DNA from: Strongylocentrotus purpuratus
Taxonomy: Eukaryota > Echinodermata > Echinoidea > Camarodonta > Strongylocentrotidae
Length of the DNA: 64,000 nt
NCBI RefSeq assembly: GCF_000002235.5
Contig: NW_022145596.1
Location: 26,701,299-26,765,298, forward strand
Reading direction: 5' to 3'
The translations under genes were made by a program, and so were the position numbers. The notes under the pieces are model-generated. The model was given only the letters and a program-made list of their open reading frames with translations, was not told the DNA's origin and ran no database searches. Of this stretch, positions 45,735-56,725 are shown in pieces. Positions within the stretch are counted from its first letter, which is position 1. Every line of letters begins with the position of its first letter.

Positions 45735-46176
45735 AGAGGAATAAGATGGTGGGTCTTAGTTTCGAAGATTTGTTTAAATTTCTATTTCCTTTGAAATAAC
45801 CGGGTCTATAGGAAAGACTACGCTCAATACCCATACACATATACACAACTAGGCGTTGTGGCGTGCGCCTGTAATCCAGCTAAAAGTGGAAGTTACAAAC
45901 TGATTCAGCCGAGGACGCAGGTTCGAAACTGAGTCACGTCTTTCGGATGTTGACGTTTAAAGGTCGGTCCCAGACGTAAATAATCATATCTGATTGATAC
46001 ACGTCTGTAAAAACCCAATACACACACACACACAAGTTATTCCACAGGAATGAGATGGTGAGGTCTTAGTTTGAAGATTTTCTTTTCTTAATAACCGAGT
46101 CTGAAGTAAAGACTACTTTCTAATCCCATGCTTTATTACCGGGTCTTAATTTGGAAGATGGAGGGGTCTTAGTTTA

Positions 46177-46207
<31 letters not shown>

Positions 46208-46477
46208 GTTTTTTTGTTTTGTTTTTTTTAACTTTTGAAAAACCGGGTCTGGAGGAAAGACTACGCTCAATACTTATGTTCTTCCACAGGAATAAGATGA
46301 TGGGGTCTTAATTTTGAAGATTTTTAAAAAGTTTTGAAATAACCGGGTCTGGAAGAAAAACTACGCTCTAAACCCATGCTTTATTACCGGGTCTTAGTTT
46401 GGAAGATGGTGGGGTCTTAGTTTTGAAGATTTTTTAATTTTTTTGAAATAACCGGGTCTGGAGCAAAGACTGCGCGC
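45735..46477 (+). repeat. ~100-bp tandem repeat inside the foldback element
   Basis: Four to five diverged units of GGTGGGGTCTTAGTTT-GAAGATTTTT ... AAATAACCGGGTCTGGA-GAAAGACTACGCTC-ATACCCATGCTTTATTACCGGG. The first unit is split by the SINE. A long T run occurs at about 46,182-46,230. Confidence 0.75.
45852..46034 (+). mobile_element. SINE with 7SL-like head, B box and (AC)n tail
   Basis: Begins GGCGTTGTGGCGTGCGCC, then TGTAATCCAGCTA, closely like the Alu domain of 7SL RNA (GGTGGCGCGTGCCTGTA, TCCCAGCTACT). A pol III B-box-like GAGGACGCAGGTTCGAAAC follows at about 45,911, then a body (TTTCGGATGTTGACGTTTAA, AAGGTCGGTCCCAGACG) common in marine invertebrate SINEs, and an (AC)n tail. A tRNA-derived head with chance likeness is the alternative. 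Inserted in a tandem repeat unit inside the foldback element. Confidence 0.6.
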
Positions 46478-46757
46478 TATACCCATGCTTTATTACAGGG
46501 TTTTAGTTTTAAATTCGACAAAAATATCCCTTCAAATTTATTACATTTGTGGGTAAAGTCATTTTTACATTTGTGGGTGATTCAAAATTATTACATTTGT
46601 GGGTAAAGTGGTTATACATTTGTGGGTGAAATTATTACATTTGTGGGTAAAGTGTTATTACATTTGTGGGTGATATTATTACATTTGTGGGTAAAGTGTT
46701 ATTACATTTGTGGGTGTTATTACATTTGTGGGCATTATTACATTTGTGGGTGTAACA
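46478..46757 (-). repeat. Foldback element, right arm
   Basis: Inverted copy of the left arm: TATACCCATGCTTTATTACA, AAATTCGACAAAAATATCCC, then TTACATTTGTGGG units to TGTAACA at 46,757. Shorter than the left arm by a few units. Confidence 0.85.
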
Positions 46758-47144
46758 CACCCCCAACTTTGACATTTCGTAGAGGAAAAAACAAAAACGG
46801 ACAGCCCATTTATATTTCACACTAGTGTCGGGTTGCGGTTCTAACAGATAATTCCTAGTACTCTTAACATAGAGGCAGCCCAGCAGACATGTTGTAGGAT
46901 TGATAACTACTGGCTAACTGACCAGGTTTTAATGTGTAAAAGCATTACAGCATTCTATGTAGCATTCCACATACATTCCATGCAAAGTAGAAAAAAATCA
47001 ATAAATATTCATATAGTCCCATACAAGTATAAATCAACATCACAAAGTATTCCTGAATATTCAAACATAAACAAAGGGTATATATTGAATATTCATAGTA
47101 TATATTATACTATATAAGCTCGACTGTATCAGGTGAACATTGAA

Positions 47145-47147
47145 ACC

Positions 47148-47188
<41 letters not shown>
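47145..47188. repeat. GA microsatellite
   Basis: About 20 GA dinucleotides. Confidence 0.95.
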
Positions 47189-47190
<2 letters not shown>

Positions 47191-47829
47191 TGAAAGGATG
47201 GTGGATGAAAAGGGTGAATGTGAATGAGGGATGACCTATTAATATGAAAGGGATGAATCATGGATATGAAGGGGATTTTCAGAAGTTCGAAATAAATCCC
47301 TACACAAGCTTATACATTTTTTATGTATGCATACATTTGAGGAAGATACTACTTGTATATGTTTAGGATCATTAAATAAGGTATTACTGGTAATGCCCTT
47401 TTCTTTTATACATATATGTACTTTCTACACAGATTAGTTACGTGTACTAAGTGCCCTTTTTAAAAGGTATTTTCAAATGAAAATCCATATTTCCCATGTT
47501 GTTTTAGAAAAACATTTTAATTTGCTTGATTTTATTAACTTTATATACCTGTATCATACCCGTGTCATGTACATGTACATTGGGTATTGCTTAAGTGGGT
47601 GATTTTTAGCTTTTGTAACCTACCAAATAGTTTAGATTGACCATACAATCTTTGGTTATATGACATAATTTGGAACAACCTCTGTAAAAATGAAAACCTG
47701 ATGATTTGCAAACACACAGCAATGTAAATAGCAAGAGGAGAGGTTGAAAAGTTGAAATTTGCTACTCTCACATCCATCTTTGCCCCTCATTTGAACTAGT
47801 TAAATTATGAAAATGTCTGTTAACAGTTT

Positions 47830-48785
47830 CATGTAACATCCGAAACGTGCTAACAGCATACCAGAAAGTGCTGTTAAAATGGCTGAATATTTTGTATGAG
47901 TCACTTTTATTAAGATTTTTTCTGATAAATTACAACTAAGGATATACTAAAGCAGCCAGCCATGCTTTGCATCACAATGAGTGGCTTCAATATTTTATGT
48001 TTTATAAGTCAATTTTGCAGACAATTCAGATATTTAACGGAAATTTGATTTTTCGCATCATATTTCTTCATATTTTTATATTTTGATCTAAATGAAATTA
48101 TCAAAATAGTGTTTGGATTGTGCATTGTGAAATTGTAACTTGCACATATGATCGAAAATTAGTTGAAATTTGCAAACTATGTGTTAACAATCAAATAGTG
48201 TAACGTCCGAAACACCTTTCTTGAGCTTACACAAAATTATTGGATTTGAAAGACCCGATTTGTGTTTTGACTTGTGTTAAGACTTATAATAACTTATTTC
48301 ATGATTTATTCACTCCATATACCCTCAAATATGAATTATCATTTATTTGGTATTTTTTGTTTCGGACGTTACATTTGTTTCGGACGTTACAACTGTTAAC
48401 GGAAAATTGGTTTTAACTATAAAATAGTATTGTAATGATGTATTGCAAATTTCTTTTTTTTTGGTGGGTAGCCCCCATGAAATGTTTTTAAAAAAATACA
48501 AAAGATAGGTCCTGCAGTTCATATATTTTCTGCTACTTCAAATTGAAAGTTGTTTCGGACGTTACAAAATCGTTTACGGAAAATGAGACAACTTTTTCAA
48601 ATTTAGAGTATATTTCTAATATAAGCGCTACTGAAATAAAATTATATTTTCTTATAATTTAATGACTTGGAGTAACTAATAAGCTTATGGTATTCAAACC
48701 ATAAACAGTCTCATTAATTTATTGTTCTGGTGGGTTAAATGAGGGTCTACATTGTTTACGGAAAATGTAACGTCCGAAACACCAT
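47830..48785. repeat. Region with dispersed TTTCGGACGTTAC motifs in both orientations
   Basis: The 13-mer or its complement occurs at about 47,834 (one change), 48,201, 48,361, 48,377, 48,554 and 48,768, mostly next to CGTTTACGGAAAATG- or ACACC-type sequence. First and last are complement-facing forward; the middle ones are reversed. The rest is AT-rich and noncoding. Possibly a decayed non-autonomous element; no ends are certain. Confidence 0.5.
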
Positions 48786-49223
48786 TTTCAATTGCACTGT
48801 TCCATCAAAATACAGGAGTTAATTCAAATTACTGTTAACTTTCTTTAAGATCCACCCATGCTCATCAAACATCAATAGAAAAAAAAACATTGTTTGTGGG
48901 TATATATTTTTTTCGGCTCCAACCAAAAAGGTATGTAAATTTTGTTACAAAATTCCATAAACAAATGGCTGTTCAGGGATACCTCATGCATATAAAGCAA
49001 TGTTGAAAAGTTTTTATTAAGCTATGGGAGGTCAATCTAGGTCCATGCTACAATAAAAAGTTGTAATTGATTTCTAATTCTTTATCTTTGAAAAGTTTCA
49101 GGCTCTCAAAGGGCCATTTAGCTATTTGGTCAGAGTTAAAAAAAACCAGTGCCGTATTTCAGATCTTCGAGAAGAAATAACAAATTTGTTGGCCTCTTAG
49201 GTCTTCAAACTAATACCCTGATT

Positions 49224-50724
49224 AGGTGGTCTGTTGATAACAGACCACCTATTGATTTCGTCAGAATTTTCTTTATTTATTTTTATTTCTTCCCGTTTTT
49301 TGTGCCCCGGATAACTCAAGTTTGGTTTAGTTAATCTCATTAAATTTCGGCACAATTATAGGTCATTGTAATGAGACGTGACAGGAACATTTTCAAGGTC
49401 ATTAGATTATCGTGACGTCATCCAGGCGCCATTTTGAGAAATCACGTTATCCATCATATCTTCATGATGCATAAACAATGGTCATTCATATTCATATTAC
49501 ATATACTTTAGGTCAAAGGTCAACAGGTCATGTCATCAAAGGTCACATAAAGGTCATGACGCGCGCGTACGTGTGCGTCAAAATTTTAAAAAGCTCAAAA
49601 TCACCTAACTACTAAAGGAGAGTACGAATCAGGTCATTTTAAGCATTTCAAAATTTTCCGTCCGTACGTGTCCCCGCGCGCGTTGTGCGCGCTCACAGCA
49701 CGCGGAAAAGGTCAAATTCAAAATGTTTACATGATTTGGATTCCTCTTACCGTAATTGACAATTTACATTAATTTCAGTCACTCTTGACCTTTCATAAGG
49801 CCGTGAGCGTGCGTCAAAGTTCAAAATCCGCGCGTACTGCTATGGGCAATATAATGCAAATTTGATCAAAAACATGCCATTTTAAAAATCGAAATAGCTC
49901 TTCAGATAGTCCATTGACCCCCAATTTTTATATCATGGTTGGAGAAAGCATGAGTTGGAGATATGATTTCATACCACCCTGACTCGTACAAAGTGAAATA
50001 AAGTCATCATATTGGCATCTAAACTCAAACAAATGCATTTTGTTGATGACGTCATTTTTGTCTTTGTTTATTTGAGATTATCTCACTTATCGGTGATCGA
50101 TTTTCTCCCAGATTTTGATATGTTGTAGCTGAGATAATTCTCTATCAGAAATATGCCATTTATTTTTCATTTAGATGACGTCATCATAGTTAAATATTCG
50201 ATTAAATGCGACAATGCATAATTTGTCATATTTGCGTGTTATGTCTATGGGAGGTCACTTTTTTCAAAACATGAATCTGCATGACAATGTGTTTTGACCA
50301 GTATCTCGGTTGTTATTCAACAGTTTTCTCCCAAATTTTAGTATGTTGTAGCTCAGACTATTTGCTATCTAAATATTTCCTCATTTTTTTCAATCAGATG
50401 TCAGGATCATGCTCATACTCATCATCGTCATCATCATCATCAATATCAATGTCACCATCATCATCATCATCATGGTCTGAAGATGATGATCATCAACATC
50501 ACCATGATCATGATCATTATCATCATCATCAGTAACATTATCGTTTTTATCATCATATAACATTATCATTATCATGATCATCATCACCTTTACTATCATG
50601 ATCATCATTATGTTCATCATGATCATCATTGTTTACATGTCTATATAACTTCTACCATTCTCAAATCTATCATAAGACTTAGACAGACCACCTTATTCGT
50701 CTTCGTGACGAATTAAATTTCTAG
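49224..50724 (+). mobile_element. Non-autonomous Helentron-like element, subfamily A2 (complete)
   Basis: Starts with a 27-base hairpin (AGGTGGTCTGT, TGATA, ACAGACCACCT), runs 1.5 kb without coding capacity, passes a CAT/GAT microsatellite (50,395-50,640), then an inverted subterminal ACAGACCACC, a perfect 7-bp stem ATTCGTC/GACGAAT with loop TTCGT, and ends CTAG at 50,721-50,724 before T. The 5' flank also ends in T. Subterminal inverted repeats, a 3' stem-loop, an internal microsatellite and T^T insertion together match HINE/DINE-1-type Helentrons. TGACGTCA occurs at 49,413, 50,047 and 50,176. Confidence 0.7.
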
Positions 50725-51439
50725 TTTGGTTTCACATGGTTATGTAGTTACATTTGACAATAATGTTCCTATTATAGAGATTATGTGGGACTCTGAAGAA
50801 AATATCACAGAAATTCGGAACAATGTAGCCTTTTTAACAAGGGGATGAGCATGTAAAAAAAAAATGTGCTAATAAAAGATGTAAATGTAGAAAAAAAAGT
50901 TTCAAATTAAATAACCCATAAAAAGAAACCAGTTCAAACCAGTTGAGTAACGTCACCTTGGAAGAAGTGCAACTCCACCCCTACCCTGAATTCAAAGGGA
51001 CTCGGTTGGGCCACACATATTGACCAAACTTCATCCAATTACATGTAGGCCCAAATTAGAGTTATATGCAGCTACATGTACAGTTTATGGGACCCACAGC
51101 ATAAGTCAGACCAGGACAAACTAGACATTCACAACGAGGGACTATGACAGGGAATCGAGTGTTACAAAGATGCTGGAAAATCTAAAATGGGAAACTTTGA
51201 AAGTCTGCAGAACCAAAGCCAGACTACCTGCATTGTATAAGGAAACACATTACACATGGATTAACAGTACACCCAGCAACATATCAACTTATCTTCTCAT
51301 TTGAAAATGGCGCTACGGTACATACTTTATACTCTTTGCATTGCAGTTCTCTTGCATATTTATGCATCCACAACAACCATTGAACTGATAAGAGTTTTAA
51401 GCAACTACCCAAAGGTTGATATTTAAAAACTAGATATCT

Positions 51440-52272
51440 TTGAAACAATGATATTTCCACCTTTCAATTAACATCAAATACTCCACTTTTGAAATTGATC
51501 ATGTCTGGTGACGTGGAGCGTAGTCCAAGACCAGAACATTCAAATTCGTTACGTCATACACTCAATTGTTTACTACTAAATGCCTGTTCCCTTGGTAATA
51601 AACTGAATGACCTGAAAGTGAGAGTTACTTCTGATGAAATAGATGGATGAATTCTGATTCCTGCGATGGTGAAATCTTCGACGTACAATAATATCAAATC
51701 TTTCGTAAAGACTGCAATCACAACGGAGGAGGTGTACTTTTTGCATGATAACGATTCACCGCCCCGAGTTTGAGATTCCCAGCTGCGGGTTGTTATGGAT
51801 TCCAGGGAATAATTTTCCTCAAATTTTTGATTCGCAATTTCAGCCGATGGATAAATATTTCAAATGCAATTCTGTACATTTCTATGGAAGAAAACTGCTA
51901 CACAAAAGATATTTTGTATAGCAGTCATGCAAAAATGCATAGCAAATTGCGATGCGATACCAGGAAAATTATTCCCTGGATTCAATTAAGTTTACCACGA
52001 AACAAAGGCAAGCTCTTTTGGGTGTATGCTATTGTCCCCCATCATCTAAATATGCTACCTTCCGTGATGCACTAAATAAGTCCTTTGTTCTTATCACCCC
52101 ACATATTTCTTCTTTCAAATCCATCATTTTATGCAGTGGTTTCCATATTCATAACTGGGTTCCATTTGAATTGGACTGTAGTCGTGTGCCACAGTTGCTT
52201 CATAGGGTTTTCCATCAATTTCACAAAGCAGATAGCGTAGATTTACAGAAAACGATTGAATGTATTCCATAG
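51440..52272 (+). pseudogene. CR1-like LINE 5' fragment with relic 2A peptide
   Basis: At 51,486-51,533 one frame reads LLKLIMSGDVERSPRP, followed by LLLNACSLGNKLNDLK, the N-terminus of an APE-type LINE endonuclease. Later frames give DCNHNGGGVLF (endonuclease GGG-V box) and LLGVCYCPPSSKYATFRDAL (the VGVxYRPP block). LLKL...SGDVExNPGP is the consensus of 2A ribosome-skipping peptides, known from the start of some sea urchin and other animal non-LTR retrotransposons; here NPGP has become SPRP, so it is dead. Several stops and frame changes break the rest, and the reverse transcriptase is not seen. Confidence 0.78.
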
Positions 52273-54066
52273 AATCTATTTATTAATGAAGAGAGCATTG
52301 ATAACACACTGACTTGACTTGTGTTGCAGGCAACAATCAAAGATGTATTTATCAAAGCAGGGACGTGATAGAGAAGGACTGGAATCAAGCCGCTCTCCTT
52401 TGACCCCATGCTCCAAGCCGCCGAAAAGTTATGCGCTAATCTGCAACTGTTAGATAAAAGAGCGCATGAAATTTCAGGATTTAGAATTCCTACATCAGAA
52501 AATGGTATCACAGCAACTGTTCGCTGTCCCTTCCAATGATTTCTCATCCATTGTTGAATGTGTACAAGTAAAACAAGCGAACACAAACTTGTGTAATTTT
52601 ATCCTTTTTTAAACTTGAAAAATACAAAAAACACGCGAAAACACGCATTAGCAAACTTAATGTTATTGAAGATTGTAAATCATGGATCAAATAACGGGAC
52701 ATTAAAGCATGCACAAATTAGCGCATCATCCTAAAATATTGAATTTTTGACAGGATGTAATTTTTCTTTTACCAACTCTGGCACACAAATTAAAGGAAGG
52801 ACGGAGTTCTAAATTTGAAGATTTGTTTGATGTACTATTCCCAATAAAATCCCCATATAAAGTTTTTGATTTACACTGAAATTTTGCTGGTAATTTAATG
52901 TTTTGTAATAGATGTAAAACTGGTGCCTGGCTTCGGAAAGTCCCCGCAGTGGAAGCGCGGTTCGGAGCATGGAACTTCAAAGCCAAGTGGAATGTTACAC
53001 ATCCCATTGTTACGCTTTAGAACTCAAGAATGCGTTTGAATAAATTACAAGAGTTTCGCCTCCTTTTCTTTCACCTCCCTGATCAAAGGGAATAGTTAGA
53101 ATGTCCAGAAGAAAGAGAAGAGCTTACAGAAGAGCTTTTATACAGGAAAGCAAAGAAAGCAAATAATCACATACTGTACATGTAAAGAGGATTTCCATAA
53201 CAATGAAACACCTTGCTCTATTGTGTACACTCCAAGACATTTAAATGCCATTACCAAATAATGCATGCCCAAGTCTTACCAGTATCATTCTTTGAATATT
53301 TAAATAGAGGAACAGCTGAAAAATCTATTCACACATTGAAAAGTGATTGTTATAACTTTCACTGATTGTGCATATATTAAGATGCATGGTGGGAAATCAA
53401 TTGTTCAGGCAATGATTATTTATCAGCTCATCATGTTTATGCATAAGTCACAAGAAATGTTGGTGAGGAGGGGATAAGTTGTACTAACTGTCCTAAAAAC
53501 TCTTCATCTGTTGGTAAGGTATATATGGAGGAGACTGCACTTGTACTGGATGTGACACCATGTTCACATGCAGGGCCAGATCATCAGTTGGGGGGGAAAT
53601 GGGGTTAAAATTGGGGTAAGTATATGCTGTATATCTGGCCCTGTTGTCACAGTTCCATGTTAGTAGTTTTCTGCTGGCATGGATCTCCCTTGGATCTCCC
53701 CTGGTGGCATTTTTCGAATATGATAAATCAAATTATATACCTCATACATAGATTGTCATTCACTGATTGGTCAAAACTATATCACATGTCAAGGAGCATT
53801 TCGATCTATCAAGTATCATTACGTCATAGGACCCCCTAATAGGGTTGGGTGGTAAATACTGTCCGGTAAATAAGATGCGCGTCCGGTATAAAACAGGAAA
53901 TATGATATTAATAATTTTACTTGTTTTTAGCCTCATAACTGAAAATATTGTTCTGAAATAATTAGCAGCACAATACTCATAGTAGGAACACAAACAGATT
54001 TATAAAATCCTCACTGCATACAAAATTGTACACACCCAACGAAATGGCATTTTGTGCATATGCTTA
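52273..54066. other. No gene recognised
   Basis: Open frames at 52,221-52,586 and 52,726-53,007 (minus) lack motifs and start contexts. Otherwise AT-rich, featureless sequence. Confidence 0.4.
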
Positions 54067-54466
54067 TTAAAGGTAATACAGTTTTGGTATGGGGTCACGA
54101 ATTTGGTTCAAATGAACATAATGGAAGCAAATGCGATTCTACAATTAAGTGATCGTTGTCGCGGTTGAAAATCGACTGATTAGCTCTGCCCGTTTGGAAA
54201 TTATATATCACAACTACATATTCTGAGATTTTCATGGTCGCAGCTAACAGTGTAGGGCCGTGTAGGCGCTATTTGCAATTTATCAAAATTTACCGGGAGC
54301 ACCGGTAAATTTTTATATTCAATTTTTCTCGAAAGCAGAAGTGTTTTAGGGGCTAATTTTTCTAGTGCTTATAATACATCCACCGGGGCATCCAAATATA
54401 TCAAAATGGTAAAGAATCACTATCCACCCAATTTCAAAATTTCCCAAAACTTTGTATTACCTTTAA
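54067..54466. mobile_element. TTAA-flanked MITE, family M2, copy 2
   Basis: TTAA at 54,067-54,070 and 54,463-54,466 flank AGGTAATACAGTTTTGGTAT and its partner CCAAAACTTTGTATTACCT. The interior (AAATTTACCGGGAGCACCGG, TTTTTCTCGAAAGCAGAA) matches the copy at 8,372-8,881, which is about 110 bp longer. Confidence 0.82.
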
Positions 54467-55314
54467 TAGGTATTCATGAATATGGTAATTAGCAACTGGG
54501 AACCAAAACCTTCATACAAGTTGCTATTATTGTAAAGTTTAAGATATTTGAATAAAATCAGTGAAAATTTGAACAAAATCGGGCAAGGAATAAGGAAGTT
54601 AAAGCTTTTTTAAATGACCAGTCACTAGAGGGCGATATTCAATTTGTGAACAACTCTCCATGCCTTTTATACATCAAATTTCATGTTTTTCCTTCTTTCT
54701 TGTGATTGAGATAATAGAATGCAAAATGATATTCTACTTCACATGTTATGAAATCCGATCAAGAACACAAATAAATAGGAAAAAAACAAAAGACTTGCCT
54801 CGGGGGTGATAGAAAAACCGGTGTGAACACCACCTTGGGAGTGACAGTTCCCACCATCATCTTCACGAGCAGTCAATATTTGTATAATATATTAAAGCAC
54901 TCGAAATATCTTGAGCATTTCTCTCTCCGTTTAACCATTATTTTCGTGCATTTGTTAGATGTGTTTGACTTTGAGACGGTTTTAGTAATGTAGCGAATAA
55001 AACGTGCTAATGCGTATTGACCTCTAGCGCGGTATACTTGCTGAGAGGCAGCACGATTTGAATTTTCAAAGGATTCTTTCTAACATCGGTAAGTTGAAAC
55101 AAGGGAAATGGTCTCATCTGCATTATGCAATTCGATATGATGAAAAATTGAAGTTGGAACATTATTTATAGGCAGGGTGGTCCATTAGCAGTCCCCCAAA
55201 AATGAAATCCTTTGAATATAATCAGCATTTTGAAGTGAATATTGATTAAGAATCATGAACAAATAACAAAAATTGATTCATTTATTCTCATATTGTCGTG
55301 AAGACATAATCCAA

Positions 55315-55682
55315 GGCTACCGACCTAAAATGACCTTTGACCTTGTGACCTGGAATTTGTGTCGTATGATTTGTGATACTTGGAATTTGAACAAACACAT
55401 CTTGATGTTGATACCACAAAAAAAAGTCTAAGTCTGTTGACCTGAAATGACCTTTGACATTGACTTTGTGACCTGAAATTCAACTCACATGATTGGGGAT
55501 ACTTGATAACCCAATAGTCCAAGTTTCATTGACTAAGGACTTATACTTTCAAAATTATATCAAAAATTAAAAAAATTAACCTTAGGTTACGTTTTTGATG
55601 TTGACTCCGTTGACGCTGTCGCCGTCACCGGAAAAGCGGCGCCTTTGTCTCGCTGTTTTGCTACGCAGGCGAGACAAAAATG
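55315..55682 (-). mobile_element. Helentron-like fragment, family C (5' end)
   Basis: On the minus strand it starts TTTTTGTCTCGCCTGCGTAG with a 7-bp hairpin GTCTCGC/GCGAGAC (55,675-55,647), then GGCGCCGCTTTTCCGGTGAC and two ~110-bp tandem units each with a TGACCTTTGAC site. No 3' subterminal motif or CTAG hairpin was found, so it is 3'-truncated. The hairpin-first start and tandem core copy the layout of family B with different sequence. Confidence 0.55.
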
Positions 55683-56420
55683 TATAAGACATACACATGG
55701 CTGATTTAGTGAGAAGAATATTACAAAATATTGCAGTTTGAACTTTTTCATGTCATGTACATAACTAAGACACCGTTATGAAAAGACACCGAGTTATGCA
55801 CGATAATACCAATCAAAAATTTGAAATAAATTATCATAAATAAATTTATTTATTTCTTACATCATGAATTGCACCCTTCTGCATTTTCATTTAAACAAAC
55901 ATTTATTGAATTTAAGGACCAAGAAATTATTGTTTGACTGTAAAACTACTCACTTTTGGTGTCCACAGTTATGTACGATTAAGTACAGAAATCTTACATT
56001 TCAGTCCTGAAATAGTAGTTTACAAACTATTTACACATTGCAAATTATGTTTCATTCAGGAAACACATCATTCCTTCAATTGAAGTCGTTATCAGACTAA
56101 TGCAAAACCATATCTGACAATGAGGCAAAGAGAAAGCATGTAGAGAATAAGATGTACTGTACATAACTCGGTGTCCACATTTGTTTTGGCCATATTCTAA
56201 TAACTAAATTGAAAAAGAGTTGATATGGCAATGGTTTTGAGTTTTGTTTACGGTATGTTTTAACATCTAATGTACTTTGTTAGAAAAAAAGTAAAATTAT
56301 AAGGGAAATATCAGCATGAAGTGGACACCGAGGTATGTACGTAACATTTTTGATGATGTGATATTTAGCTACTGATTGCCGTTTAACAACAATTTGTTAA
56401 GGTCTGATTTTTTAGCTATA

Positions 56421-56725
56421 GCTATGGTCACAAATCAGAGCAGCGACCGACCGATCAGTAGCCTGCTCGGTCGCTGCTGGAATTAGGCATCGCCCAGCGA
56501 TTAGGTCGGTCACCGAGCGTATTCTGGGCGGCGAGTGAAAAGTGAGCAGGCGCCGCCCAAATTTTAACTCCGAGCTAAAACTTCAGCGGCGACCGAGCGA
56601 TGCCCTAAAAACGAGCGGTGCCTGGGCGGCCGCCGCTCGGTGGCCGGGCAGCCGCCGGGCAGAATTGGTTAAAAACTCGCTGCTTGGCCGCCGAGCAGGC
56701 TACTTTTGGGTTATGTGACCATAGC
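56421..56725. mobile_element. GC-rich MITE with nested inverted repeats
   Basis: Ends GCTATGGTCACA and TGTGACCATAGC are a perfect 12-bp inverted pair, and AGTAGCCTGCTCGG near 56,457 pairs perfectly with CCGAGCAGGCTACT near 56,690. The interior is strikingly GC-rich, built of GCGACCGAGC and GCCGCCGGGC-like words, inside an AT-rich setting. No target duplication is obvious and no open frame is meaningful. Confidence 0.7.

Larger units (their letters stand above)
43817..46757. mobile_element. Foldback-type transposon with tandem-repeat arms
   Basis: Inverted ends TGTTACACCCACAAATGTAA at 43,817 and 46,757 begin arms of about 280-350 bp. The outer part of each arm is a tandem series of CCCACAAATGTAATAA units with short spacers; the inner part is a unique block shared inverted (GATATTTTGTCGAATTTG ... 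ACCCTGTAATAAAGCATGGG). A candidate 5-bp target duplication CACCC flanks it (43,812-43,816 and 46,758-46,762). The interior has no transposase frame; it holds a minisatellite, a hAT-type MITE, a unique stretch and a ~100-bp tandem repeat with a SINE. Sea urchin TU elements are a known foldback family with tandem-repeat outer arms; identity with them is not shown. Confidence 0.78.

Noticed and set aside
51952-52272. Host gene with PPSSKYATFRDAL
   Set aside because: The block matches the VGVxYRPP region of LINE endonucleases and lies downstream of the relic 2A and GGG-V box.
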